NCBI RefSeq assembly: GCF_000966265.1 | Contig: NZ_LANF01000012.1 | Location: 1 to 64,000, forward strand | Direction: 5' to 3' | Length of the DNA stretch: 64,000 bases | DNA from: Palaeococcus ferrophilus DSM 13482 | Lineage (GTDB): Archaea > Methanobacteriota_B > Thermococci > Thermococcales > Thermococcaceae | Part shown: positions 7,292 through 15,583 of the stretch, piece after piece | How the letters are laid out: each line of letters begins with the position of its first letter | Position numbering within the stretch: position 1 is the stretch's first letter | The notes under the pieces: model-generated | The model's database searches: none | What the model saw: the letters and a program-made list of their open reading frames with translations, nothing else | What the model was told of the DNA's origin: nothing | Program-made: the position numbers and the translations under genes

Positions 7292-9226
7292 TCACATCCC
7301 CTCGCACCACTTGCTGAAATCAACAACCGTCTTCAACCTGGCGGTGCCCACGTCAACTATCGGAACCTTCGCGGGGGTGGGCACTATGTTCACCATCTTC
7401 TGGAACTCCGTCTGGGCCTGCCACGTGGCGCTGTTGAGGAGGAACACCCCTCTGTAGACCTGGTAATCGAGAACGTGGACGTGCCCCATCTGCACGAAGT
7501 CCGGAACCTCCTCTATAACGAGCAAGTCCTCGGGGTCGGGTGCAACGGGCACCTTTCCTCCGAAGGTGGGGGCGAGATGGCGCAGCTTCAGGAGTTCCAC
7601 CATGGGCCTCGCAGGCTCGTGGTGGCTGGTGTTGGGCACGTTTCCGACAATGTCCTCTATGCCCCTCCCGTGCGCTATTAGGAACTTCCTTCCATGGAGG
7701 TCGAGGACGGCGGGGTTGCTTATTATCGTAGTGTTCTTGAGCTTTAAGAGGGGATAGGCGTACTCCTCGTAGAAGCCGGGCTGGGGTAGGGCGGTTCTGG
7801 CCGCGTCGTGGTTTCCAGGCCCTATGAACACCTGGATGTGCTCAGGGACGTTGGAGAGGAGGTTGGCTAGGGCCTCGTACTGGTCGAATATATCCGGTAT
7901 GAGGAGCTCGTTGTACTGGCCCGGGTAGATGCCAACGCCATCAACCACGTCGCCCGCTATTATGAGGTATTTGAGCCTGTCCAGGATTTCTTCCTCCTCT
8001 CTGCTCGCGGTGTAGCCGTTGAGCCACTTCATGAACTTCATGAAGGCCTTCTCGCAGAAGGTGTCGGACCCAACGTGGATGTCGCTTATCAGCGCTGCAT
8101 AGACGGGCTCCTCGAGGGGCGGCTTCTCCCTGCGGTAGAGCGGAACGTCGGGGAGGTAGATGTGCTCCGCGAAGAAGAGGCCCCTCTTGGAGTAGTAGCC
8201 CGAGAAGGCCACCACACTGTCTAGGAGAACCTCCCACACCTTGGAGTAGTCGGGGTTGTCGCGCTTGATGAACACCTTCACGGTTCCGGTGGCGTCTTCC
8301 AGCTCGAACATGAAACCCTTCCTGGTTTCCCTCTTGGAGTTCACGAGGCCTATTATCGTGACCGGGTCCTCGTAGCCCGCGGTGTAGCTGAGCCTCCCTA
8401 TGTCCACAACGCCCGTGAGCTCGTTTGTGTCGCGGAGAATCCGGCGCAGCTTCCTGAGTCTGCTCCTGAAGTGGAGCTCGTAGGAGCGGATTATTATCTC
8501 CCCCTCCTTTGAGGCGGCGTTCTTGACCTTCGGTGGTGTGAGCTTCACGTTCCTTACGTCGAACTCAACCCTCGCCTCGGAGGGCATCTCCGCGGCCCTG
8601 GGCCTGAAGCCCTCCCTGGGAGTCACCTTGAAGTCGGCGTAGACGGAATAACTCTTGGCCCCGATCTCTTCAGGGGGCTCCTCCTCGAGGGGGACGAGAA
8701 CACCGTAGTCGGAGTAAACCGCCTTGACCGCACCCTCATCCCCGTTGTAGTCCCCGTTGGACCCAGCCCATGTTCCATTGGAAACCAAGGTTTCATCCCC
8801 GTTGGTTAATGGTTCTTCCATTTGAACGTCCTCATTGGAAAATTCAGGACTTTCGGGGGCGCTTTCCACCGCCGGGGATTCCTCAACAGCCGTGACCTCA
8901 ATAGAAGAGTTCTCGACCCCTGCAGATTCCCCCATTAGGAGTTCTTTTTCCTGTGGAACCGCCCCCTCCGTGCCGGATTCCATCCCCTCCACGGAAGGCT
9001 CTTCGACAGATTCATGCTCTCCATTAGCTCCACTGGAAATCAAGCCCTTCCATTTGATGAACTCCTCCGCGGTCCCCTCATCAATGACGAACGTTCCCCT
9101 GGACTTGGCGAACTTCACGAGCTCGGCGAGGGTGAAGGAGCCGTTCTCGTAGTGGTGGGCCAGCGTGTAGTACGCGGGGGGCGTTATCAGGTAGTTGTTC
9201 TTTATTAAATCTTCAACGAGCTTCAT
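7292..9226 (-). CDS. polB: DNA polymerase II (PolD) small subunit DP1
   Basis: DP1 provides the Mre11-like 3'-5' exonuclease of PolD and binds DP2. This 644-residue protein has a short helical N-terminal domain (1-65) and an acidic low-complexity linker rich in E, S and N (about 65-190). An OB-fold follows (about 265-360), then a calcineurin-like phosphoesterase domain (about 375-600). The metal motifs are intact: S-D-I-H (381-384), G-D-V-V-D (425-429), G-N-H-D (471-474), A-H-G-R (518-521) and G-H-V-H (581-584). The start ATG overlaps the cdc6 stop by one base (TGATG), so the two are coupled. The linker is the only variable part. Confidence 0.97.
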   Translation of the reverse strand: MKLVEDLIKNNYLITPPAYYTLAHHYENGSFTLAELVKFAKSRGTFVIDEGTAEEFIKWKGLISSGANGEHESVEEPSVEGMESGTEGAVPQEKELLMGESAGVENSSIEVTAVEESPAVESAPESPEFSNEDVQMEEPLTNGDETLVSNGTWAGSNGDYNGDEGAVKAVYSDYGVLVPLEEEPPEEIGAKSYSVYADFKVTPREGFRPRAAEMPSEARVEFDVRNVKLTPPKVKNAASKEGEIIIRSYELHFRSRLRKLRRILRDTNELTGVVDIGRLSYTAGYEDPVTIIGLVNSKRETRKGFMFELEDATGTVKVFIKRDNPDYSKVWEVLLDSVVAFSGYYSKRGLFFAEHIYLPDVPLYRREKPPLEEPVYAALISDIHVGSDTFCEKAFMKFMKWLNGYTASREEEEILDRLKYLIIAGDVVDGVGIYPGQYNELLIPDIFDQYEALANLLSNVPEHIQVFIGPGNHDAARTALPQPGFYEEYAYPLLKLKNTTIISNPAVLDLHGRKFLIAHGRGIEDIVGNVPNTSHHEPARPMVELLKLRHLAPTFGGKVPVAPDPEDLLVIEEVPDFVQMGHVHVLDYQVYRGVFLLNSATWQAQTEFQKMVNIVPTPAKVPIVDVGTARLKTVVDFSKWCEGM

Positions 9227-10479
9227 CAGAACAGCCTCCTCTGCCTGTGGAAGTCCATCGCGAGGAGCGCCTGGAGGTGGTAATCCTTCCGGAACATGTT
9301 CTTGACCTTGAAGGGGGGTATGTTGAGCCTTATCTCTTTTGTCCTGCCGTAGCGGCCCTTGCTCACAACCTTGGCGTTTATCACTCCGAGCATGTCGAGC
9401 TCGTTTATGAGGTCGCTCACGCGCCTCTGGGTGAGGGGCTCGACGTCGAGGGCATCGCAGAGCTCCCTGTAAACCACGTAAACCTCACCGGTGTGAACCG
9501 GGAGGGCGTTGTCCTCCTCGAGGACAACCACCGCGTAGAGGACGAGCTTTGAATGGAGGGGGAGGGTCTTTATGACCTCCTCCATGGTGTCCTGCTCTAT
9601 CTTCTCCTGGGCCTTCCTGACGTGCCGCTCAAGGACCTTCTCACTCCCCTCGCGCTCCGCTATCTCACCGCTCACCCTGAGGAGGTCGAGGGCCTTTCTA
9701 GCGTCTCCGTGCTCCTTGGCGGCAAGGGCTGCACAGAGTGGAATCACCGCCGGATCAAGCACTCCCTCGTTGAAGGCCTCGCTCGCCCTCTGCTCGAGAA
9801 TATCCCTCAGCTGGGAGGCATCGTAGGGCGGGAAAACAACCTCCTCCTCGCTCAAACTCGACAGGACCCTGGCATCCAGGAACTCCTTGAAGCGGAGGTC
9901 GTTGGATATTCCTATTATACTCACCCTTGCCCTGTGGAGCTCCGTGTTTATCCTCGTGAGGTTGTAGAGTATGTCGTCGCCGTTCTTCTTGACGAGCTTG
10001 TCAATCTCGTCCAGAACGATGATTATGAAGCGCTCCTTGGCGTCCAAAACCTCCTTGAGTTTGGAGTACACCTCGTCAGTGGGCCATCCCACAAGGGGAA
10101 CCTCGAAGCCACTCTCGTAGCGGAAATGGTTCACTATGTTGGCCAGCACGCGGTACTGAGTATCAACCACCTCGCAGTTGAGGTATATGACCTCCACAGG
10201 GACGTTGTACTTCTCGGAGACGCGCTTGAGCTCATCCGTGACGAATTTTATGGTGACTGTTTTACCCGTTCCCGTTTTCCCGTAGACGAATATGTTGGAA
10301 GGGGTTTCTCCCTTGAGAACGGGGACGAGAATGTGGGCGAGGGTTTCAATCTGCTCCAGCCTGTGAGGTAGCTCCTTTGGAGTATAACTATGCCTTAAAA
10401 CCTCCTTATTTCTGAAAATACGCCGTGCATTAAGATACCGCTCAAATAGCGAATCAAGATAACGCTGTTCCGTAACCAT
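9226..10479 (-). CDS. cdc6: Orc1/Cdc6 origin initiator ATPase
   Basis: A 417-residue initiator of the Orc1/Cdc6 AAA+ family, which binds ORB repeats and loads the MCM helicase. Walker A G-K-T-G-T-G-K-T is at residues about 67-74, Walker B L-D-E-I-D at about 156-160, and sensor I falls within I-I-G-I-S-N-D. A C-terminal winged helix with Q-R-R-V-S-D-L-I provides ORB recognition. Two adjacent ATG codons (10482, 10479) follow GGAGGTG; the second has the better spacing. It heads the polB - polC cluster and lies beside the origin region at 11356-12043, the arrangement known in Pyrococcus and Thermococcus. Confidence 0.96.
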   Translation of the reverse strand: MVTEQRYLDSLFERYLNARRIFRNKEVLRHSYTPKELPHRLEQIETLAHILVPVLKGETPSNIFVYGKTGTGKTVTIKFVTDELKRVSEKYNVPVEVIYLNCEVVDTQYRVLANIVNHFRYESGFEVPLVGWPTDEVYSKLKEVLDAKERFIIIVLDEIDKLVKKNGDDILYNLTRINTELHRARVSIIGISNDLRFKEFLDARVLSSLSEEEVVFPPYDASQLRDILEQRASEAFNEGVLDPAVIPLCAALAAKEHGDARKALDLLRVSGEIAEREGSEKVLERHVRKAQEKIEQDTMEEVIKTLPLHSKLVLYAVVVLEEDNALPVHTGEVYVVYRELCDALDVEPLTQRRVSDLINELDMLGVINAKVVSKGRYGRTKEIRLNIPPFKVKNMFRKDYHLQALLAMDFHRQRRLF

Positions 10480-10749
10480 CATCACACCTCCACAGGAAAC
10501 ATTGCCCCAAATTTCACCGGCGGGCATTTTATCGCGCAAGATTTGTAACTAGCTAGCGACTATGTTAGTTAGCATTTTACATCTCGATATATTACAGACG
10601 TGTACATATCACACATCGCGGAGCTTCCACCCGAAACACAGGAAACAGTGGAAGCAATAGTAATGGTTGTGAAAAGTGTTTATAGCCTTTGTCATCACAA
10701 ATTTGTAAAAAGCCCCAGATGAAAGGGGGAGAATAGCCCCAAAGGTGAA

Positions 10750-11355
10750 TCAAAAGTAACCCCTGTTCTCGTCCTGCGAACCCTTCAAGGAGCGCTCTAT
10801 TTCCGATAGGAGCGCTTCTGCGTCTTCCTCTGAGAGGCCCACCTTCATCACGAGGAAGCTGATAATCTCGTCGTGGGTCGCCCCCTTGGAGAGCCTCTCT
10901 AAGATCATTGCCGCTATCCTCTCAAAGACGGCCTCCTGGAACTCCTCCGCTATGCCCAGGGCATCCACCATCTCGTTTAGACCCACAAGGAGGGCCGTCA
11001 AGGCGTCGTTAAACTCCCCCTTTCCAAGACTTTTCAGGTCGAGGTCAACGCGCAGGGTTACCTCCTCGTTCATGCCGCTCAGCGAGAACTTCATGAGGTT
11101 CACGCGCTCGTTGAGAAGGAGCAGAATGCGGTATATCTTGAGGCGCTCCTCAAGGGGGAGCGTCGCCGTCTCAATTCCCGTGGAGACAACAAGGCGCACG
11201 AAGTCCCCGGACAGGAGGACGTTTAGGATAACGGGCATTTTCGGGTGCTCGGCCACGTAGTGCCCCTCGTTAACTTGCTTTATCGTCCATGGCAGGTCCA
11301 CGATATCCTCGGCATCGTCCCGCCCGGCCCTAAGCCACTCGAGAACGTCTTCCAC
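10750..11355 (-). CDS. Origin-adjacent conserved protein, YbjN/CesT-like fold candidate
   Basis: About 201 residues, no catalytic motif. It begins V-E-D-V-L-E-W-L and then has beta strands and two long helices in the order seen in YbjN/type III chaperone-like folds (beta-sheet domain, then helix L-E-E-R-L-K-I-Y-R-I). A C-terminal helical tail (about 145-195) could bind a partner. The fold is guessed from the pattern. The GTG at 11355 is preferred because GGTGG lies five bases upstream; an ATG at 11439 would add 28 residues but has no clear ribosome site. The gene sits between cdc6 and oriC and points the same way as cdc6, so a role near replication is possible but unproven. Confidence 0.7.
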   Translation of the reverse strand: MEDVLEWLRAGRDDAEDIVDLPWTIKQVNEGHYVAEHPKMPVILNVLLSGDFVRLVVSTGIETATLPLEERLKIYRILLLLNERVNLMKFSLSGMNEEVTLRVDLDLKSLGKGEFNDALTALLVGLNEMVDALGIAEEFQEAVFERIAAMILERLSKGATHDEIISFLVMKVGLSEEDAEALLSEIERSLKGSQDENRGYF

Positions 11356-11611
11356 TCGAACCACCAAACGATATACTCCCCAGACCTTAAGGCCCTTTCG
11401 CCCGCGGTTCCACTCGAAACCCAGCCCTGGCGTGAACATTGGTGTTCATTGGGGGTTTACACATGAAATGATACAAGAGCAACCCGAGGCCCCTTCCTCT
11501 GGAAGTTTAATACACATAAATGTCCAGCAAAAAGAGAGCATTTGTGGGCATAAGTGTTCATCAAGTTAAACTGATTTAATTAACTTTTATGAAAAGTTAA
11601 ACAAGCACATA

Positions 11612-11644
11612 CCCCCCCAGAGTTTCATTTCCAGTGGAGAACGG
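11612..11644 (-). repeat. ORB element 1 (Orc1/Cdc6 binding site)
   Basis: Read on the minus strand, it is TCTCCACTGGAAATGAAACTC followed by a run of seven G (with CTG spacer). It shares the CCA(G/C)TGGAAATGAAACTC...GGGG pattern with ORB 2. It carries both the dyad and the G-string of archaeal ORBs. Confidence 0.8.
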
Positions 11645-11699
11645 CGCAACACCTGAACACACTCCATGTTTTGGTGTAAACACTCCCATTTTCTTTTCT

Positions 11700-11880
11700 C
11701 TTTCTAGTATTTATATGTTTCTATGAATAATGTTCAGAGAATAACGAAAATTAAGCGTAATGCTTCCAGTTTTTAATGGCAATGTCCAAATACATTAAAA
11801 GTAAAGCTGAACAAAAACATATTGAATAATAGAAAGTTCCTTATAAATCCGCATTGGTATTCATAAATGTTGATAGATCC
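11700..11880. other. AT-rich putative duplex-unwinding element of oriC
   Basis: A long stretch dominated by A and T, with TTTATATG, AATAATG, TTTTTAATGG and ACATATTG words and no open reading frame of note. It lies between two oppositely oriented ORBs, where origin melting is expected. Confidence 0.65.
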
Positions 11881-11896
11881 TCGGACCCTTCTCCAG

Positions 11897-11927
11897 CCGT
11901 TCCAGTGGAAATGAAACTCCCTGGGGT
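11897..11927 (+). repeat. ORB element 2 (Orc1/Cdc6 binding site)
   Basis: CCGTTCCAGTGGAAATGAAA continues with CTCCCTGGGGT. The dyad TTCCAGTGGAA and the trailing G-string are intact. It faces ORB 1 across the AT-rich core. Confidence 0.85.
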
Positions 11928-11997
11928 TGCTTAATGTAATGCAGTATCTGGAGATAATTCAACAATATTTCCATGGGAAAATATACTACACATTTTT

Positions 11998-12024
11998 GTT
12001 CCCTAAAGTTTCATGTGGAACCGC
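11998..12024 (-). repeat. Degenerate ORB element 3
   Basis: On the minus strand it reads GCGGTTCCACATGAAACTTT and ends AGGGAAC. It keeps GGTTCCA, GAAACT and GGG in the right order but has lost the centre of the dyad. It abuts the start of the potassium channel gene. Confidence 0.5.
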
Positions 12025-12043
12025 AACGCTTTAAGCCTCCGGT

Positions 12044-13069
12044 GTGCAACACCCACTTGTGATACCGCCCCTCACCCTGATAAAACGCATCGTGAGTGCC
12101 CGTCGCATTTTTCGTAGGAGCAGGTTAGTGCTCATTGGTGTCGCCGTTGTCTTTCTGGCCCTCGTGGTGGCCGCCCTCTTCTCCCACTTTGAGGGCGTGG
12201 ACTTCTACACCGCGATTTACTGGGCAGTTATTACGATGTCCACCATCGGGTACGGTGACATCACTCCTGCGACGCCAATGGGGAGGGCGGTTGCCATGTT
12301 CTCCGCGGTGGTGGGCATCTCGGCATTCACCGCCCTCGTTTCTCTAATCGCGGAGCACTTCATATCGGCATCTTTGAGGAGGATGATGGGAATGCACGGT
12401 GTTAAGTACGAGGACCACTACGTTATTATCGGGAGGGGCAACAGCGTGATCACCTGCCTTGAGGAACTTAAGTCCGCCATGGAGAAGGGTGAGGCAGAGG
12501 AGAGGCCGATCGTTGTCGTGGTTCCCACCGATGAGGAGAAAAGGCGCCTCGATGGCGTGGACGTGGAGGTTCTCGTTGGGGATCCCGGCGTGAAGGAGAC
12601 GTTGAAGCGGGCGAAGGTGGATAGGGCCCGTTACGCGGTGGTTGCCCTCGACAACGATTCGAAGGCAGTGTTCACCACACTCCTCATCAAGTCCCTCTCG
12701 CGGGCGAAGGTCTTCGTGGAAGTTATGCTCCCGGAGAACGCCGAGCTCCTCAGGCAGGCTGGAGCTGACAGGGTGATTCTGGGCCGCGCCATAGCGGGCA
12801 GGCTCCTTGCCAGCTCCGTCTTCGAGCCAGAGGTGGTGGACATCATAGAGGACATCACCACATCCTTTGGAAACTACGACGTCGCGCTGATTCCCGCGGG
12901 CGAGTTCGAGGGGGAGAGCTTTGGGAAGGCCTTCGAGGTGCTCTACTCCAAGGGGCTCTACCCCCTCGGTTACGTCGGCGAGAAAATCGTTCTGATGCCT
13001 CCAATGGATGATACAATCCCGCAGGGCTCTAAACTGGTGGTGATAAAGCGCGTGGGGAGAAAAATCTGA
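12044..13069 (+). CDS. Potassium channel with RCK (TrkA-N) domains
   Basis: A 341-residue MthK-type channel subunit. Two membrane helices (about 27-47 and 78-100) flank a pore loop with the K+ selectivity filter T-I-G-Y-G-D (67-72). The cytoplasmic RCK domain starts near residue 127 (H-Y-V-I-I-G-R-G-N-S-V) and is followed by a TrkA-C-like domain (about 260-338). Such channels are opened by ligands binding the RCK ring. The start is a GTG at 12044; another GTG at 12059 is possible. It is the first gene on the far side of oriC, single and promoter-proximal to ORB 3. Confidence 0.9.
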   Translation: MQHPLVIPPLTLIKRIVSARRIFRRSRLVLIGVAVVFLALVVAALFSHFEGVDFYTAIYWAVITMSTIGYGDITPATPMGRAVAMFSAVVGISAFTALVSLIAEHFISASLRRMMGMHGVKYEDHYVIIGRGNSVITCLEELKSAMEKGEAEERPIVVVVPTDEEKRRLDGVDVEVLVGDPGVKETLKRAKVDRARYAVVALDNDSKAVFTTLLIKSLSRAKVFVEVMLPENAELLRQAGADRVILGRAIAGRLLASSVFEPEVVDIIEDITTSFGNYDVALIPAGEFEGESFGKAFEVLYSKGLYPLGYVGEKIVLMPPMDDTIPQGSKLVVIKRVGRKI

Positions 13070-13118
13070 AATCCCAAGACGTACCTACGTGAGCTTTCTC
13101 AACATCGCGGAGGGAAAA

Positions 13119-13126
13119 GTATATAT
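13119..13126 (+). promoter_or_regulatory. TATA box of radA
   Basis: AGTATATATC is preceded by purine-rich GGGAAAA (BRE-like). It lies about 50 bases before the radA start, and GGGTGAT is just upstream of the ATG. The placement predicts a short leader. Confidence 0.55.
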
Positions 13127-13172
13127 CACCTTCCGGCTCAATAACTCTCCAGCTTACTCTTATGGGTGATAG

Positions 13173-14249
13173 ATGATGGCGAGAAAGAAGAAGGTTGAGG
13201 AAGTTGAGGAGCTCCGGGAGTTTGAGGAGGTTCCCGTCGAGGAAGAGGAGAACCTCGAGGAGCTTATAGTCGAGGAAGTGGTGAAATCCACGAAGAAAAA
13301 GAAGGAGAAAACGGTTGAGACCCTCGAGGATCTTCCGGGGGTGGGACCGGCCACAGCCGAAAAGCTCAGGGAGGCCGGTTACGACACCATAGAGGCCATA
13401 GCCGTTGCTTCCCCACTGGAACTCAAGGAGGTGGCCGGAATAAGCGAGGGCGCCGCCCTGAAGATCATCCAGGCCGCGAGAGAGGCCGCTAACATAGGCA
13501 CCTTCGTGAGGGCGGACGAGTACCTTGAGAAGAGGCTCACCATAGGGAGGATAACCACGGGCAGCAAGTCCCTCGATAAACTCCTCGGTGGGGGCATTGA
13601 GACGCAGGCAATAACCGAGGTCTTCGGCCAGTTCGGAAGCGGTAAGACCCAGCTCGCTCACCAGCTCTGCGTCAACGTCCAGCTCCCGCCGGAGGAGGGC
13701 GGCCTTGGAAGGGGGGCCATCTACATAGACACCGAGAACACCTTCAGGCCCGAGAGGATAGAGCAGATAGCCGAAGCGAGGGGGCTCGACGCCAAGGAGA
13801 TACTAAGGAACATCTACGTCTCCAGGGCCTTCAACTCCAATCATCAAATGCTCCTCGTCCAGAAGGCGGAGGAGCTCATAAAGGAGAACAAGATCGGCCT
13901 CCTTGTGGTTGATTCCCTCATGGCCCACTTCAGGGCGGAGTACATAGGAAGGGGAAGCCTCGCGGAGAGGCAGCAGAAGCTTGGAAAGCACCTCTCGGAC
14001 CTTCACCGCCTTGCAAACCTCTACGATATAGCGGTCTTCGTTACCAACCAGGTGCAGTCAAAGCCCGATGCCTTCTTCGGCGACCCGACCAAGCCGATAG
14101 GAGGTCACATCCTTGCCCACAGCTCCACCGTGAGGGTTTACCTGAGAAAGGGCAAGGCGGGGAAGAGGATAGCGAGGATGATAGACGCTCCCCACCTTCC
14201 GGAGGGCGAGGCTGCCTTCAGGATAACGGAGAAGGGCATAGAGGATTAG
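13173..14249 (+). CDS. radA: DNA repair and recombination protein RadA
   Basis: The archaeal Rad51/RecA recombinase, 358 residues, with no intein. A charged N-terminal tail (1-45) precedes helix-hairpin-helix DNA-binding repeats (about 50-105). The ATPase core follows, with Walker A G-Q-F-G-S-G-K-T at 152-159 and a Walker B segment L-L-V-V-D-S-L. Two ATG codons stand in tandem (13173, 13176); GGGTGAT precedes both. Its 3' end overlaps engB by four bases, tail to tail. NucS, reported as the operon partner of radA in other Thermococcales, is 25 kb away here. Confidence 0.97.
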   Translation: MMARKKKVEEVEELREFEEVPVEEEENLEELIVEEVVKSTKKKKEKTVETLEDLPGVGPATAEKLREAGYDTIEAIAVASPLELKEVAGISEGAALKIIQAAREAANIGTFVRADEYLEKRLTIGRITTGSKSLDKLLGGGIETQAITEVFGQFGSGKTQLAHQLCVNVQLPPEEGGLGRGAIYIDTENTFRPERIEQIAEARGLDAKEILRNIYVSRAFNSNHQMLLVQKAEELIKENKIGLLVVDSLMAHFRAEYIGRGSLAERQQKLGKHLSDLHRLANLYDIAVFVTNQVQSKPDAFFGDPTKPIGGHILAHSSTVRVYLRKGKAGKRIARMIDAPHLPEGEAAFRITEKGIED

Positions 14250-14803
14250 GGCCCCTCCGTGCTCTCTATTATTCTCCTTCTGAGCTCCTCGAAGTTGGTT
14301 CCGAATTTTGCCGAGACGGGGATGAATGTATCCCGGTAATCTTCCCACGTGCCGCTAAGCCCGAACTTCTCGATCAGGCGGTTTATCGTGGCTCCAACGT
14401 TCCTCACCTTGTCGAGCTTGTTGACGGCCACTATAGTGGGAATCCCGAGCTCCCTGAGGAACTGGAAGAACTCAACGTCTATCGGAATCTCCCCCCTCTT
14501 TTCCCAGCGCTCTATTATCTCGATGGCGCTTTTCCCATCCACCACGAGGACGGCCAGCTCTATGTCCTTAGCGTTCTCCTCTATGAAGCGCACTATCTCC
14601 GTCTTTATGCGCTCCTGCTTCGCCTTTGGAACCCCGCTCATGAAGCCGAAGCCCGGCAGGTCCACCACCTTTCTCCCGCGCCAGTTTATCTCCACGGGCT
14701 TCCTAGTCACACCGGGCCTCTTCCCCCTCTTGACGTCTTTTCCCGTGAGGCGGAATATGAGAGTGCTCTTACCAACGTTGGAACGTCCCGCGAATATTAT
14801 CAT
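14246..14803 (-). CDS. engB: EngB-type GTP-binding protein
   Basis: A 185-residue TRAFAC-class GTPase. The G1 loop is G-R-S-N-V-G-K-S-T at the very start (about 6-14), G3 is D-L-P-G (49-52), G4 is N-K-L-D and G5 is S-A-K. This is the compact EngB/YihA layout, a family tied to large ribosomal subunit assembly in bacteria; the archaeal role is assumed. It is convergent with radA and divergent from the gene at 14914. Confidence 0.9.
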   Translation of the reverse strand: MIIFAGRSNVGKSTLIFRLTGKDVKRGKRPGVTRKPVEINWRGRKVVDLPGFGFMSGVPKAKQERIKTEIVRFIEENAKDIELAVLVVDGKSAIEIIERWEKRGEIPIDVEFFQFLRELGIPTIVAVNKLDKVRNVGATINRLIEKFGLSGTWEDYRDTFIPVSAKFGTNFEELRRRIIESTEGP

Positions 14804-14913
14804 TCTCTCACCCTTATCAAACTCCCCAGCTCGGTTTATAATCCTTGGGCGTCGAAAGGTTTTTTACCCATGAATCCCTGTAGTTATTAAGGCTAAATCT
14901 GGTGGTGGGGGTA

Positions 14914-15573
14914 ATGGTTGAGGCTTCACAGGAAAACCTGCTCGTCAATAAGTTTCTCATCTCCCTCGTGGAGGGTTCGATACTCGGGTACGTCACGGGA
15001 ATAACCGTGGAAGTTCAGGGGGACCAGTTCTTCTTCATCCTGAAGGTCAAGGCCCTCGAAAACATAGGCAAGACCGGGGAGTTCCACCCGGGCATGTTCT
15101 CCACGGAGAAGAAGGTTAAAATCGCCCCGAGCGACATAGTGAGCGTCGGCAAGGACGCCATAATCGTCGGCGACGGAAAGGTGCCGCCCCTCAAGGAAAT
15201 AGAGCGCCTCGTCCAGGTGGCTGGAGAGTACTCGTCCCTCATAAAGGAGCTCGAGGAGAGGGATGCTGAGATTAGAAAGCTCAGGGAGGAGAACGTTTCC
15301 CTCTCGAAGCAGCTGGACGAGCTCAACCGCGAGCTGAGGCGCTACCAGGTTCTCAAGGAGGACTTCGAGCACCTCAAGGAGCAGCTGATAAAGCAGGAGG
15401 GCCAGCTTGAGATGGCCCGCGAGTACATAAGGCTCCTCGAGGGCCTCAGGCACGACATTGACGCCATAAAGGCGAGCGTGGAGAAGCTCGTTCAGGGCTA
15501 CATCGAGGACGCCGTCAGGGGCGTTGTGGACGAAGAGTTGAACGCCAGAGGGCTGAAGAAGACCCTCCTCTGA
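14914..15573 (+). CDS. Conserved protein: beta-barrel-like domain plus long coiled coil
   Basis: A 219-residue protein of unknown function. The first 90 residues are beta-rich (G-Y-V-T-G-I-T-V-E-V and I-A-P-S-D-I-V-S-V-G-K-D), similar in pattern to a PRC-barrel. From about 95 to 185 there is a heptad-rich coiled coil of E, K and L, and the tail (185-219) is a short helix pair. Residues resembling nucleotide-binding or metal sites are absent. ATG 14914 is chosen because GGTGGTGGGGG directly precedes it. It may be a scaffold or a chromosome- or division-linked adaptor; this is speculation. Confidence 0.75.
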   Translation: MVEASQENLLVNKFLISLVEGSILGYVTGITVEVQGDQFFFILKVKALENIGKTGEFHPGMFSTEKKVKIAPSDIVSVGKDAIIVGDGKVPPLKEIERLVQVAGEYSSLIKELEERDAEIRKLREENVSLSKQLDELNRELRRYQVLKEDFEHLKEQLIKQEGQLEMAREYIRLLEGLRHDIDAIKASVEKLVQGYIEDAVRGVVDEELNARGLKKTLL

Positions 15574-15583
15574 CGTTCCCTTT

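Larger units (their letters stand above)
11356..12043. other. Candidate replication origin (oriC)
   Basis: A 688-base gene-free stretch next to cdc6. It holds two long ORB-type Cdc6 sites in opposite orientation (11612-11644 on minus, 11897-11927 on plus) and a degenerate third (11998-12024, minus). Between the first two is an AT-rich core (about 11700-11880) fit for duplex unwinding. GTTCA/TGAAC words recur (for example 11435-11463, 11544-11565, 11653-11692). Inverted ORBs flanking an AT-rich element beside orc1/cdc6 is the known archaeal origin design. Use in vivo cannot be seen; some Thermococcus species tolerate origin loss. Confidence 0.85.

Noticed and set aside
10620-10660. A further ORB at the right side of cdc6
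   Set aside because: AGGAAACAGTGGAAGC keeps only part of the dyad and lacks the G-string, so it was not counted.
11600-12030. Repeats near oriC as a CRISPR array
   Set aside because: The repeats are few, unevenly spaced and inverted, and match ORB sites. No CRISPR array was seen anywhere in the window.
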